This document shows, one piece after another, positions 34,733-44,012 of a stretch of DNA of 64,000 bases. The DNA comes from Aquabacterium sp. A7-Y (GTDB taxonomy: Bacteria > Pseudomonadota > Gammaproteobacteria > Burkholderiales > Burkholderiaceae_C). The first letter of the stretch is position 1, and each line of letters starts with the position of its first letter. A program made the position numbers and the translations under genes. Where the stretch lies: the NCBI RefSeq assembly GCF_026153205.1, contig NZ_JAPFBW010000007.1, positions 178,100-242,099 on the forward strand, read 5' to 3'. Below the pieces are notes generated by a model. It was not told the origin of the DNA and did no database searches. It saw only the letters and a program-made list of their open reading frames with translations.

Positions 34733-36167
34733 TCGCGGGCTCGCCGAACAGGCGGCCCAGGTGCTCGTTGAGGAGTCGGCCGCCGGGGTCCAGCTCCCGG
34801 CGCAGCGCCAGGAAATCGCGCCAGCGCGGGTAGAGCTCGGCCAGCTCGCCGGGCTCCATGTCGTGCAGCTTGCCCCAGTGCGGGCGGCCTTCGTGGCGCC
34901 GGAACACCGGCCCCACTTCCTTCAGCAGGTAGGCATAGGGCTCGTTGGCGGCCGCGTGCACGGCGATGCAGCAGCTCGCACGCTGGTAGAAGGGGCTGAG
35001 CCACGCGTCGTCGGCCGCGACGTGCCGGAACTCGATCGGGAAATAGGCTTCGTTGTGCCGCTCCAGCACCGCCAGCACCTCGCGCAGGCAGGCGATGCCC
35101 TGCTCGGCCGGCACATGGTATTCACTCTCGTTGAAGCGGGTGTCGCGGATGTTGCTGAGCAGCCGCCAGCTCAGGTCCACCGAGACCTCCTCGCGCCCGC
35201 CGATCAGGCGCCCCGCCATCCACCGTCGCAGGGCCGGCCAAGGGCCGAGCAGGGTGCGCAGGCGCCTGAGATCGGTCAGCAGACGCTCGTCATCGCTGCC
35301 GGCGCGGTGGGGGGGCTGGGCCGGCACCTCGTCGTGCACGATGCCGGCCGACCAGCCGGTGTGGGGCAGCACGAACAACTCGAAGTGGCGGTGGGCGGTG
35401 GCCAGCCGGGGGGCGGCTTCGAGCAGCTCCTCGGTGGGCGCGGTCCAGACCCGGCGCCGCAGGTAAAAGCGCGGCTGGACCTCCAGCTCCACCTCGGTCA
35501 GCGCGCCCAGCGTGCCCAGGCTCACGCGGGCGGCGTCGAACAGCTCGGGCCGGCGCTCGCGGCTGGCTTCCAGCAGCTGTCCGGCGGGTGTGATCAGGCG
35601 CAGCGCGCGGACCTGGGCATGCAGGGCCGGCAGGCTCGCGCCGGTGCCGTGGGTCCCGGTGGCATAGCTGCCGGCGAGCGACTGCACGTCGATATCGCCC
35701 TGGTTGGGCAGCGCCAGGCCCAGCTCCTCAAGCTGCAGCGCGAGCGCGGCGATGCGCATGCCGGCGCCCACGGTGACACGCTGCGTGGCGGCATCGTGGC
35801 GGCGCACTCCGCTGAAGCCGTCCATCACAACCAGGGTCCCTGAAGTGGGCACCAGCGGGCTGAAGGAGTGCCCGGCACCGACGAAACGCAGCGGGCCGGG
35901 CGCGCCGGTCAGCAGGGCCGCCAGCTCGTTCTCGTCGGCCGGGCCCTGCCACTGCTGGGGCGCGCAGTGCTGCAGCCCTGACCAGTTGCTCCATCGGCCG
36001 GCGCCGCCGGCCTCGGCGGCTGTCCCCGGCTGCGCCCGTGGGTCCGCGCTCCGGGCTCGCGGCGCGGCTCCCAGCCACAGGCCCCCGGCGAGCGCGTTGA
36101 AGTGGCGGCGCGCCAGGCCGGGGCCCGTGATGTCGCGCCTGCAGTCGTCCGGGGGGCTGTGATGCAT
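34725..36167 (-). CDS. FAD-linked sugar-1,4-lactone oxidase (D-arabinono-1,4-lactone oxidase family)
   Basis: 480 residues. The N-terminal FAD-binding domain (PCMH type) contains RFVGAGHSFSPLVPTSGTLV (about 95-114), in which GHSFS is the usual covalent-FAD or binding motif, and YATGTHGTGA (about 168-177). The C-terminal ALO domain carries the hallmark RPHWGKLH (about 440). Known: oxidises aldono-lactones, as in ascorbate-like synthesis. The N-terminus has a GLARRHFNALAGGLWLGAA segment resembling a Tat signal. The start has GGAGG four bases upstream. It is first in a two-gene operon with the DSD1-type gene. Substrate is unknown. Confidence 0.88.
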   Translation of the reverse strand: MHHSPPDDCRRDITGPGLARRHFNALAGGLWLGAAPRARSADPRAQPGTAAEAGGAGRWSNWSGLQHCAPQQWQGPADENELAALLTGAPGPLRFVGAGHSFSPLVPTSGTLVVMDGFSGVRRHDAATQRVTVGAGMRIAALALQLEELGLALPNQGDIDVQSLAGSYATGTHGTGASLPALHAQVRALRLITPAGQLLEASRERRPELFDAARVSLGTLGALTEVELEVQPRFYLRRRVWTAPTEELLEAAPRLATAHRHFELFVLPHTGWSAGIVHDEVPAQPPHRAGSDDERLLTDLRRLRTLLGPWPALRRWMAGRLIGGREEVSVDLSWRLLSNIRDTRFNESEYHVPAEQGIACLREVLAVLERHNEAYFPIEFRHVAADDAWLSPFYQRASCCIAVHAAANEPYAYLLKEVGPVFRRHEGRPHWGKLHDMEPGELAELYPRWRDFLALRRELDPGGRLLNEHLGRLFGEPANG

Positions 36168-36343
36168 CTCGCGCCTCCGCAAGTAGGGCCGTGGTGGCTT
36201 GCCAGGGGGTGCGATCCCGGGACGACGCCGCGCCGGCTCCACGGCGCGGCGGCTTCCGGTGGGCCGCTTGACCCACTGTAGCGGGCCAAACGCCCATAGG
36301 AGACTGGCAACCCCTGAAGGCGCGCGGTAGCGGCCGGCGAGGC

Positions 36344-37135
36344 TCAGGGGGTCCCGGAGGCGCCCGGCGTGTTGCGGAAGAACGTCGCCAAGGCCCCGTC
36401 GACCAGTCGCTGGTAGTCGCCCGAGCTGCGCAGTTCCCGCAACTCGATGTTGAAGCGGTCCAGCAGTGCGCCCTTGCCGGCCTGCCTCAGGAACACCAGA
36501 TGGGCGGGATGCAGGAGCATGGGCGCGGCGCTCGCCGCCACGCCGGGGTAGCGCCCGGAGCGCAGCTGCGCGGCGCCGGCCTGCTCCACGGCGAGGACCA
36601 CGTCGAGCCGCCGTGCCGCAAGTTTGCGGAAGTTGTAAGTGTCCTCGGCAACGACCTCGGCGCGCACGCTGCCGTCCCGCACCGCCGCATCGAAGGCATC
36701 GCCGTAGCTCCAGCCGCGCAGCACGCCGACCCGCAGGCCCTTGAGATCCGCCAGCGAACGCAGGGTCGCGGCCCGGTGCGCCGGCGCCCAGGCGAAGATC
36801 TTCTCGGTGTAGAGCGGCTCGCTGAAGTCGTAGCGGCGGCGTCGCTCGGCGTTGCTGTAGACGCCCACCGCGCCGGCCTGGCCCTGCTCGACGGCCGCCA
36901 TGATGCGGTTCCAGGGCGCGACCTTGAGATCGAGCGGTGTTTTCATGCGGGCGAAGGTGGCGAGCAGCAGCGTGGGGTAGACCCCGGCGGGGCGGCCGTC
37001 CCGTTCGTACATGAAGGGCGCATTGGCCGTGTCCACGCCGACGGTTTCCCGCGGCGGTGCCTGGGCGGGGGCAGCACCAGCCAGCCCGGACAACAGCCAG
37101 GCCAGCAGGCAGGTGGACAGAGGACGGGACGGCAT
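36344..37135 (-). CDS. Periplasmic substrate-binding protein (SBP_bac_3 / polar amino acid type)
   Basis: 263 residues. A signal peptide (about 1-26, cut after AQA) precedes a type II binding fold: ANAPFMYERDGRPAGVYPTLL near the start, APWNRIMAAVEQGQAG, and FSEPLYTEKIFAWAP in the middle, the usual lobes of this family. No permease or ATPase is nearby. Proteins of this kind without a transporter may serve a sensor or ABC system elsewhere. The start MPSRPLS gives a good leader; ATG at 37171 is an alternative. Confidence 0.8.
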   Translation of the reverse strand: MPSRPLSTCLLAWLLSGLAGAAPAQAPPRETVGVDTANAPFMYERDGRPAGVYPTLLLATFARMKTPLDLKVAPWNRIMAAVEQGQAGAVGVYSNAERRRRYDFSEPLYTEKIFAWAPAHRAATLRSLADLKGLRVGVLRGWSYGDAFDAAVRDGSVRAEVVAEDTYNFRKLAARRLDVVLAVEQAGAAQLRSGRYPGVAASAAPMLLHPAHLVFLRQAGKGALLDRFNIELRELRSSGDYQRLVDGALATFFRNTPGASGTP

Positions 37136-37455
37136 CAGCGACTCGAAGGCGCGCACGCGCCTTCTGAGCATATAGCGGCCCGTAGCAGCCGCCGCCCGCA
37201 CGCCCCTCCGGCCATGTGGAACAGGCACCGCGGCCATAGGCCTGGTTGTGCTTGTCCTGTCTGCGCGCGCTGCCGCGGCACGACCGACGTCATTGCCCGC
37301 GCAGGGCGTCTCGCCGAACCTGGGCCTGCGCCGGGTCCTGCAACGGTGATCCGGAACAGGAAGCGCAGAGCGTGACGGGCATGCGCGGGCACCCGTCCAT
37401 CTGTCGGTGGCGCGCGACCCTGCCCCGCATCCCATGCCCTGAGGACCACAACATC

Positions 37456-38103
37456 ATGCAGTTCCATTTGACCTTCAGATCGAGCCGCGTCCCGAGGACC
37501 TTGCTCCGGCCCCGCCTCACCACCTTGCTGAGCGCGGCCGCGCTGGCCTGGGCCGCAGCCGGCCCGGCGCAGGCGCAGGTGACGGGCGGGCAAAGCATCC
37601 TGACCTTCTCGCAGGACGCCGTCTCCACGCTGACCTTGATCGGCGTGACGGTGGCCGCGGCCGGCACCGCGGGAACGGTCACGCCCGGTGTGGCCTTCTC
37701 CTTCCCGGTGGCAGGCGGCACGGTGCTCGACAACCAGGTCGCCAGCGTGGACACCGACCCCAACGCCGGCGTCACGCTGACACGCGGCAGCACCGTCATC
37801 ACGCTCTATCGCTTCAAGCTCGACGTGGCGGCCAAGCGCCTGCGCGGGGACATCAATGTCAATGGCAGCGTGAGCCCCGGCGAGGACATCTATGAGGTGC
37901 GCTCCATCGTCGAGACACCCGCCACGCCGCCCTGGCGCGACCTGGCAGCCACCGGCCTCTACCTCACGCCTGGGGCGCTGAAGAAGCTGGGCGATGCGCT
38001 CGGCGTGCCGGAGTACCTGCGGCCGACGGTCGCGCAGGTGGACTTCGGGCGCCTGGACGGGCGGCTGCAGCTGCGATCGCGGGAAGGCGCTGCGCAACAC
38101 TGA
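37456..38103 (+). CDS. Secreted protein of unknown function
   Basis: 215 residues. A signal peptide with a long basic start (about 1-40, cut after AQA) is followed by a mainly beta-strand, Thr/Val/Gly-rich region (ILTFSQDAVSTLTLIGVTV...). A middle part (GDINVNGSVSPGEDIYEV, about 133-150) has an Asp/Asn-rich turn that could bind calcium. No PEP-CTERM or autotransporter signal was seen. The frame is open 70 codons further upstream without coding character. Surface or matrix role possible; unproven. Confidence 0.65.
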   Translation: MQFHLTFRSSRVPRTLLRPRLTTLLSAAALAWAAAGPAQAQVTGGQSILTFSQDAVSTLTLIGVTVAAAGTAGTVTPGVAFSFPVAGGTVLDNQVASVDTDPNAGVTLTRGSTVITLYRFKLDVAAKRLRGDINVNGSVSPGEDIYEVRSIVETPATPPWRDLAATGLYLTPGALKKLGDALGVPEYLRPTVAQVDFGRLDGRLQLRSREGAAQH

Positions 38104-38123
38104 GCGTGGGCGAGGGGGCGCCC

Positions 38124-38930
38124 TCAGCCCGGCATAGGCGGTGCTTCGGGCACCGTGCTGCCGGACACCGGGCCGGGCGGCGTGCCGCCGCCCTGGCGGG
38201 CGCCGAGCACCATCTCCGAGAGCCAGTTCACCAGCAGCGCGGTGTAGGCACGCTGCGCGCTGTCCTGCGAGAGGCCGTGGTCGGCGCCGTGGATCACGCG
38301 GTAGGTCAGCGAGGCGGCCTGGATGCAAGCCTCCCGGTAGCTCGCAATGACCGGGTGCGGCACCACTGTGTCGCACTCCGACTCGACCAGCAGCACGTCG
38401 CCCCGGAACGCCGCGCAGGCACGCAGCGCGCGGTTGTCGGCCGCCTCGACGAAGTTGCGCCGGTAGCTTTCCAGGTCCTGGTCCTTGTGCAGCTGCAGCT
38501 TGGGCACTTCCCAGCCGGTGTCGATGTAGAGTGCCGGCACCCGCAATGCCAGCCACCGGACAGGCCGCATCGACGTCAGGATGGCCCCCAGGTAGCCGCC
38601 GTAGCTGCTGCCCACGACGGCGATTGCCGAGCGGTCCACGCCCGGGTGCCGGGCCAGCACGTCGTAGGCGGCCACGACGTCGCACAGATTGCTCTCGCGC
38701 GAGACGGTTTCGCGCTGCGGCTCGGTGCCGGCATGGCCGCGCAGGTCGAAGGTCAGGCAGATGCAGCCCAGCGCCGCCACCTCGCGCGCCCGGGCCAGGT
38801 ACTGTTCCTGGCTGCCGCCCCAGCCGTGCACAAACAGCACGCCCGGCAGCAGCGTCCCGGGCGTGACCACCGTGCCGGCGATGTGACCGCCGTCGACCTT
38901 GATGTGGATGCTTTCGTCATGGGTGGCCAT
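38124..38930 (-). CDS. Alpha/beta hydrolase (dienelactone hydrolase/peptidase-like)
   Basis: 268 residues. Seen: VLFVHGWGGSQEQY (oxyanion loop, about 31-44), nucleophile elbow VVGSSYGGYLGA (Ser about 106), later acid region VESECDTVVP and catalytic HGADHGLS. The start ATG overlaps the end of the DUF3182 gene by 14 bases, so the two are translated together. Substrate unknown. A leader is absent, so it acts in the cytoplasm. Confidence 0.88.
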   Translation of the reverse strand: MATHDESIHIKVDGGHIAGTVVTPGTLLPGVLFVHGWGGSQEQYLARAREVAALGCICLTFDLRGHAGTEPQRETVSRESNLCDVVAAYDVLARHPGVDRSAIAVVGSSYGGYLGAILTSMRPVRWLALRVPALYIDTGWEVPKLQLHKDQDLESYRRNFVEAADNRALRACAAFRGDVLLVESECDTVVPHPVIASYREACIQAASLTYRVIHGADHGLSQDSAQRAYTALLVNWLSEMVLGARQGGGTPPGPVSGSTVPEAPPMPG

Positions 38931-40083
38931 ACAACTCCAGCCGCGAATACTTGGTGATGCGCCCGGCGTGTTCGTCGACGCCGTTGAAATAGACGAAGGC
39001 GTCGTCGGGCAGGGCAGGTGCGGGGCCGTAGACCTCGACCGTGGAGGCGTTGACGGCGTCGAGCCCGGGGTCGGCGACGAAGGCCTTGAGGGCCGCGATC
39101 TCCGCGCCGCTGGCCCCGCCGATGCGCCACGATTGCTCCAGCACGCCCGAGCACCAGTGCCCGCCTTCGTCCAAGCCTTGGGCGATGTCGTAATTACAGC
39201 GCGACGCATACATGCCGGGAAACGACACCATCGCGGCCGTGTGGTATCGCTGCGCCTGTTCCACCGCGGTGCGCAGGGCCGCTGTGGGTGCCAGCGGCAG
39301 CAAGGCGTCGAAGTCGCCGCGCACCACGCTCAGCCTCGAGCCACCATAGACCAGCTCGCCCCGGTTGTTGGGCGTCAACTGCTGAGTGCCGAAATAGGTG
39401 GCGACCAGGTCGCCGACACGAACCCGGCCGACGCTGCAGGTCTCGACCTCGGCGAGGTTGCGCTCCAGCACGACGCCAGCGCGTGCCAGCTCGGTCGCAT
39501 CGAGCTGATCGAGCTGGGCCGCGAGCTCCTCGGTGTTTCGGATCACCGCCTGTCCCGAGCCGCCGATGCCATCGGCCCGTTTCAGCCGCACCGCACCGCG
39601 CACCAGCAGACGCTCGGCGGCTCGGCGGGCATCGTCCCGTGTGAACGCCGAGTAGCCGGGCAGCACCACCGGCTGCACACGGCGCGCGAAGTCGGCCGAC
39701 CAGCCCCTCGGGCCGCTGCCGCCGGGCTCCGGCAGCGCATGGGTGATGGTCTTGGTGGCAGCGAACGGGTAGGGGACGACACCGCCGAACAGCTCGGCTT
39801 CGCCGTGTATGCCCAGGCCGCGGGCGAAGTCGAGGCTGGGCAGCGTGTCGCTCGGCACGAAATACAGCGGGATGTCGTAGGCGCGCGCCGGGTCGAACTC
39901 TCCGCCGAACTCCCAGCCCTTGATGACCGCCAGTTCGCGGGCCAGCGCCGTCAGCGTGACACGTTCGTGGCGGCGCGGATCGCGATAGGCGGTACAAGGG
40001 TAGACGACCACCACGCCGCGGCTCCCGGCAGATTCTGCCGCCGTCTTTGCCGCCCGCTCTTCGCTGCCCGGACTCGCCTTCAT
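38917..40083 (-). CDS. DUF3182 protein, ATP-grasp-like
   Basis: About 388 residues. Central GAVRLKRADGIGGSGQAVI (about 172-190) resembles an ATP-grasp nucleotide loop, followed by VVLERNLAEVETCSVGRVRVG. Members are found in Burkholderiales and other proteobacteria with unknown function. The start is uncertain: ATG at 40083 has GAGG ahead of it; ATG at 40113 is possible. It is coupled to the downstream hydrolase by overlap. Forming a ligated product that the hydrolase trims is speculation. Confidence 0.72.
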   Translation of the reverse strand: MKASPGSEERAAKTAAESAGSRGVVVVYPCTAYRDPRRHERVTLTALARELAVIKGWEFGGEFDPARAYDIPLYFVPSDTLPSLDFARGLGIHGEAELFGGVVPYPFAATKTITHALPEPGGSGPRGWSADFARRVQPVVLPGYSAFTRDDARRAAERLLVRGAVRLKRADGIGGSGQAVIRNTEELAAQLDQLDATELARAGVVLERNLAEVETCSVGRVRVGDLVATYFGTQQLTPNNRGELVYGGSRLSVVRGDFDALLPLAPTAALRTAVEQAQRYHTAAMVSFPGMYASRCNYDIAQGLDEGGHWCSGVLEQSWRIGGASGAEIAALKAFVADPGLDAVNASTVEVYGPAPALPDDAFVYFNGVDEHAGRITKYSRLELYGHP

Positions 40084-40440
40084 CGCGCGCCTCGCTGTGC
40101 CGACCGTCGACATGCCGCAACGACGCGACACCCCGGCAGGCCGGTGGGGCCGCGCTGCTGCGCCCAATCGCGGCAGCCGGCTCTGTCGTCCCTCCAAGCA
40201 AAGCAAATACCGAGCCGAAGTCGGCAGCGAGCTGCTTCAGGGAGGCCGGCTTCGGCGTCGCGAAGACCGATTCGGGATCATGCGGCAGGAGCGAGCACGA
40301 ACAAACAGGAACAAGCGCGATCGACGTTTACATCGCGCCCCCCCGATCCGGGCCTTGCCGCCCGGTCCGCTCGCATGGCATGGTCGCGTTTGTGGGGCCG
40401 CGCTCGGCCTCACAACAGGTCAACAGCAGGTGTGCGAGAG
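40084..40440. other. Gap of 357 bp between divergent genes, nothing identified
   Basis: Upstream sequences of DUF3182 and the next rightward gene. Open frames across it are shadow-like. No promoter box could be named with confidence. Confidence 0.5.
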
Positions 40441-40950
40441 ATGCCAGACATTGGAAGGATTGTTGCGGAACTGGACGAGGTGAGCCGCTCCGCCCGTGAG
40501 ATCGCGAGCCTGCTTGCGACCTTGGACCTGCTGTGCGTGCAGATGGTCGGCCTGGCGCGGCAGGGCGTCAGCGAGGCGCCCGCCACGGTGGGGGCAGCGC
40601 AGTCGCTGCTGCCGCTGGCGCGTGCCGCCCACACCCTCACCGCGGTGGGCTGGGGCAGGGCGAGCGTCTGCGGCGACCGGCTCGATGCGCTGGCGGCCGA
40701 GCCGCTGCAGGCGGCCTTGCCGCCCGGGCAGAGCGATGAACTGGCCAGCAAGCTGCGCCACGCCGGTGCCGATGCCCGTGCAACCTGCTCCACGCTGGAG
40801 GCTGCCGGGCAGGCGCTGGAGCGCGCCATCGGCCTGCTGGAATGCCGTGCCGTCGACGAAGACGCCGCCTGGCAGACGAGCCGCGAGATCTTCGAAGGCG
40901 TGATGGCTCGCCTGGGTGCGATGCAGCGCGGTGCCCCGGGCGGCGCCTGA
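40441..40950 (+). CDS. Hypothetical helical protein, 169 residues
   Basis: Nearly all helix (IVAELDEVSRSAREIASLLATLDLL at the start, split over two turns) with Ala/Leu-rich later parts. Weak GAGAG ribosome site. No signal peptide or membrane segment. The length and four-helix look could suit a phosphotransfer or regulatory bundle, but no conserved His box was seen. It precedes the diguanylate cyclase by 331 bp on the same strand. No function is proposed. Confidence 0.5.
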   Translation: MPDIGRIVAELDEVSRSAREIASLLATLDLLCVQMVGLARQGVSEAPATVGAAQSLLPLARAAHTLTAVGWGRASVCGDRLDALAAEPLQAALPPGQSDELASKLRHAGADARATCSTLEAAGQALERAIGLLECRAVDEDAAWQTSREIFEGVMARLGAMQRGAPGGA

Positions 40951-41281
40951 GGCCCTCGGCGTCCAGACCGGCCGATTGCCCCTCTTCCTTTCGATCTGAA
41001 CTGATCGCATCACCGGTGCACTGCCTGGGGCAGGGCGCGGCGAGCGCTTTACGATCCGCTGGTCTATTTTTTTGACTGGCAATGTCAGGGGTGGTGGCGT
41101 TTTTGGCTGTGACATGGCGTTCATCGCAGGATTTTTGTCGGCGATGCATCCGTCCGGCCGCTTGCTCAGGCTTTCCCCGGCAACCGGCGCAGCGGCCTCT
41201 CTCCCGCGCCGCCATCAAGAACTCGCCGCGCCTGCCGATAGAGCTGCAGACGACCCGAGATGTCGACCCCGCAGCCCTGAG
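40951..41281. other. Gap of 331 bp ahead of the diguanylate cyclase
   Basis: The cyclase reading frame stays open back to 41072, but that part has no membrane-protein or domain character, so it is treated as non-coding leader. A run of seven T at 41066-41072 is not preceded by a clear hairpin. Nothing else was recognised. Confidence 0.4.
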
Positions 41282-42427
41282 ATGACCCGCGTGCCTATCC
41301 CGTCCGCCGCCACGCATGTGCCTCCCGTTCATCCGGAGGATGCCGACGCGCGTGCGCGCCGGCGCCGGGGCGAGCGCGTGCGCATGGTGGGAATGGTGTA
41401 CGCCAGCTCCGCCCTGGACACCATGCTGCTGGTGCTGTTCCACTTCGCGGGCGCCGTCCCCTTGTGGGTGCCGCTCCTCTATGCAGCGATCGGTGCCGCG
41501 GTGTGCGGCACCTACTACCTCGCCCTGCGCAGCGGCTTCAGCGAGCGCTTCCGCGACCCCTATCTCACCGGCCCGCAGATGGTGACGGCCTCGGGGCTGC
41601 AGCTGCTGACGGCTGTCTGGGCGCCCCAGGTGGGCATGCTGTCGCTCTGCATGATCTTCCTGGTGTTCGCGTTCAGCGCGCTGCGGCTCACGCCACGCCA
41701 GCTGATGCCCTTGTGGCTGCTCATTTCGGCCGGCATCGCGCTGGTCGTCGCGCAGGCATCGCAGCCGCTGGGCATTCCTCACGAGACCGCCTGGCAGGCC
41801 TTGATATCGGCGCTGTGGATGTCGCTGGCGGTGGGCCGCTGCGCCTTCGTGGGCCTTTACGGCGCCTCGGTTCGCCAACTGCTCGGCTCGCGCAACCGGG
41901 AGCTGGCCGAGGCCCAGGCGCAGCTGCACGCCCTGGCCGCCCGCGACGAGCTGACCGGCGCGCTGAACCGGCGCGCCATCATGGCCGAAGTGCGGCAGGC
42001 CCTGCAGCACCACGCCGAGGGTGGACCGCCTGCCGCGGTGGCCTTGCTGGACCTCGACCATTTCAAACAGGTGAACGACCGTCACGGCCACCTGGTGGGC
42101 GACGAGGTGTTGCGGCGTTTTGTCTTGTCGGCCATCGGTAGCCTGCGCCACAGCGACCGGCTGGGTCGCTACGGTGGGGAAGAGTTTCTGCTGCTGATCG
42201 GTGCGGGCGCCTCGTCGGACCACGCCGTGCAAGCCGCCGAGCGCCTGCGCGCGGCGGTTGCCGGCATGCCCTGGACCGAGCTGGCGCCCAACCTGGCCGT
42301 GACCGTTTCCGTCGGTGTGGCGGTCGGTCTCGACGGCGAAACGCCGGAGCAATTGCTGCAGCGCGCCGACCAGGCCTTGTACCGAGCCAAGAGCAGCGGC
42401 CGCAACTGCGTGCAGATGGCCGCCTGA
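41282..42427 (+). CDS. Membrane diguanylate cyclase
   Basis: 381 residues. Six or so membrane segments (about 40-205) form a sensor, then a coiled linker (ELAEAQAQLHALAARDELTG) and a GGDEF domain. The active site is intact: RYGGEEF. The inhibitory I-site is present as RHSD five residues before it. Makes c-di-GMP from GTP with product inhibition. The signal sensed is not known. It lies upstream of the polyol operon but 280 bp away. Confidence 0.9.
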   Translation: MTRVPIPSAATHVPPVHPEDADARARRRRGERVRMVGMVYASSALDTMLLVLFHFAGAVPLWVPLLYAAIGAAVCGTYYLALRSGFSERFRDPYLTGPQMVTASGLQLLTAVWAPQVGMLSLCMIFLVFAFSALRLTPRQLMPLWLLISAGIALVVAQASQPLGIPHETAWQALISALWMSLAVGRCAFVGLYGASVRQLLGSRNRELAEAQAQLHALAARDELTGALNRRAIMAEVRQALQHHAEGGPPAAVALLDLDHFKQVNDRHGHLVGDEVLRRFVLSAIGSLRHSDRLGRYGGEEFLLLIGAGASSDHAVQAAERLRAAVAGMPWTELAPNLAVTVSVGVAVGLDGETPEQLLQRADQALYRAKSSGRNCVQMAA

Positions 42428-42707
42428 GGCGGCTCGGGCGCTGCCGGGGGAAACCCCGGGAACACGCTGGCCTGGCGCTGCAAGGCCGGGCCGCGCGCTC
42501 CTGAGGGCTCGCCCGACGTCTCCTTCCATGCCCCCGGGCACCCGTTCCGGTATCCGCAGTCACCAGGAAGGGTAAGTCCCAGGCCGGCCCTGCATGAAAG
42601 TATCGATTCCGAGGCCGAAACGGCGCGGTGAGCCCGGCTGCCTTCTCCTACGCTTCGTCTGCCGATTCACAGTACCGCAAGCACAAGGTTGCAGAAGGAG
42701 ACTTGCC

Positions 42708-44012
42708 ATGAAGCTCAAGGCTTCCATAACGATCGTCGCCGGCATGGCGGCCATGGCCGCCGCGCAGGCCGGCGAGCTGGTCGTCGCCACCGTGAACAAC
42801 GGGCACATGATCGAGATGCAGAAGCTCTCGAAGCAGTTCGAGCAGGCCAACCCGGGCATCAGGCTGAAGTGGGTCACGCTGGAAGAGGGCGTGCTGCGCC
42901 AGCGCGTGACCACCGACATCGCCACCAAGGGCGGGCAGTTCGATGTCATGACCATCGGCCTGTACGAGACGCCGATCTGGGCGAAAAGGGGCTGGCTGGT
43001 ACCGATCAAGGCGGACCCGGCCTATGCGCCGGAAGACATCCTTCCGCCCATCGCCTCGGGCCTGTCGCTGAACGGCCAGCTCTATGCCGCGCCGTTTTAC
43101 GGCGAGAGCTCGATGCTCTTGTACCGCAGCGACCTGATGCAGAAGGCCGGCATCAGCCTGTCCGACCCGCCCACCTGGGAACAGGTGCGCCAGGCGGCCG
43201 CCAAGATCCACGACCCGAAAAGCGGCGTCTACGGCATCTGCCTGCGCGGCAAGCCGGGGTGGGGCGACAACATGGCCTTGATCACGACGATGGTCAATAC
43301 CTTCGGCGGGCAGTGGTTCGACATGTCCTGGAAACCGCAGCTCACCTCCGAGCCCTGGAAAAACGCCATCACGTTTTACGTGGACCTGATGAAGAAGTAC
43401 GGGCCGCCCGGTGCGTCGGCCAACAGCTTCAACGAGAACCTCGCGCTGTTCAACGAGGGCAAGTGCGGCATGTGGGTCGACGCCAGCATCGCGGCTTCCT
43501 TCGTCTCCGATCCGAAACAGAGCAAGGTGGCCGGCAAGGTGGCCTTCGCGCAGGCGCCCACCGCCGTCACGCCCAAGGGCGCCAACTGGCTGTGGGCGTG
43601 GGCGCTGGGCATCCCGGTCGGCTCGAAGAAGGTCGAGGAGGCGCAGAAGTTCGTCCGTTGGGCCACCTCGCGGGACTACATCCAGCTGGTGGCCAAGGAG
43701 TCCGGCTGGGCGCGCGTGCCCACCGGCACCCGGCAATCGACCTATGCGAACCCGGACTTCCTCAAGGCCGCGTCGTTCGCCGAGGCCGAGCGCAAGGCCA
43801 TCTTCTCGACCAATCCGAGCGACAGCACCCTGCCGAAGTCGCCCTATGTCGGAGTGCAGTTCGCGGCGATCCCCGAGTTCCAGGCCATCGGCGTCGCGGT
43901 GGGTCAGCAGATGAGCGCGGCGCTGGCGGGCAAGGTCACGGTCGACAAGGCGCTGGAAGTGGCCCAGGCCGCCGCCGAGCGTGAAATGAGGAAGGCGGGT
44001 TACTACAAATGA
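42708..44012 (+). CDS. Polyol/sugar ABC transporter substrate-binding protein (SmoE/MtlE-like)
   Basis: 434 residues. Signal peptide about 1-21 (AAAQAG). The mature part is a type I SBP for sugars or polyols (NNGHMIEMQKLSKQFEQANPGI near the start; GLYETPIWAKRGWL; NWLWAWALGIP about 290-300). The start is set by AGAAGGAG at 42692-42699. First of five rightward genes: next gene overlaps by ATGA. With the mannitol-dehydrogenase-family gene at the end, sorbitol, mannitol or arabitol is the likely substrate. Confidence 0.9.
   Translation: MKLKASITIVAGMAAMAAAQAGELVVATVNNGHMIEMQKLSKQFEQANPGIRLKWVTLEEGVLRQRVTTDIATKGGQFDVMTIGLYETPIWAKRGWLVPIKADPAYAPEDILPPIASGLSLNGQLYAAPFYGESSMLLYRSDLMQKAGISLSDPPTWEQVRQAAAKIHDPKSGVYGICLRGKPGWGDNMALITTMVNTFGGQWFDMSWKPQLTSEPWKNAITFYVDLMKKYGPPGASANSFNENLALFNEGKCGMWVDASIAASFVSDPKQSKVAGKVAFAQAPTAVTPKGANWLWAWALGIPVGSKKVEEAQKFVRWATSRDYIQLVAKESGWARVPTGTRQSTYANPDFLKAASFAEAERKAIFSTNPSDSTLPKSPYVGVQFAAIPEFQAIGVAVGQQMSAALAGKVTVDKALEVAQAAAEREMRKAGYYK

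Noticed and set aside
42444..42459. CCGGGG/CCCCGG hairpin after the diguanylate cyclase
   Set aside because: Six base pairs with no T-tract in very GC-rich DNA; too weak to list as a terminator.
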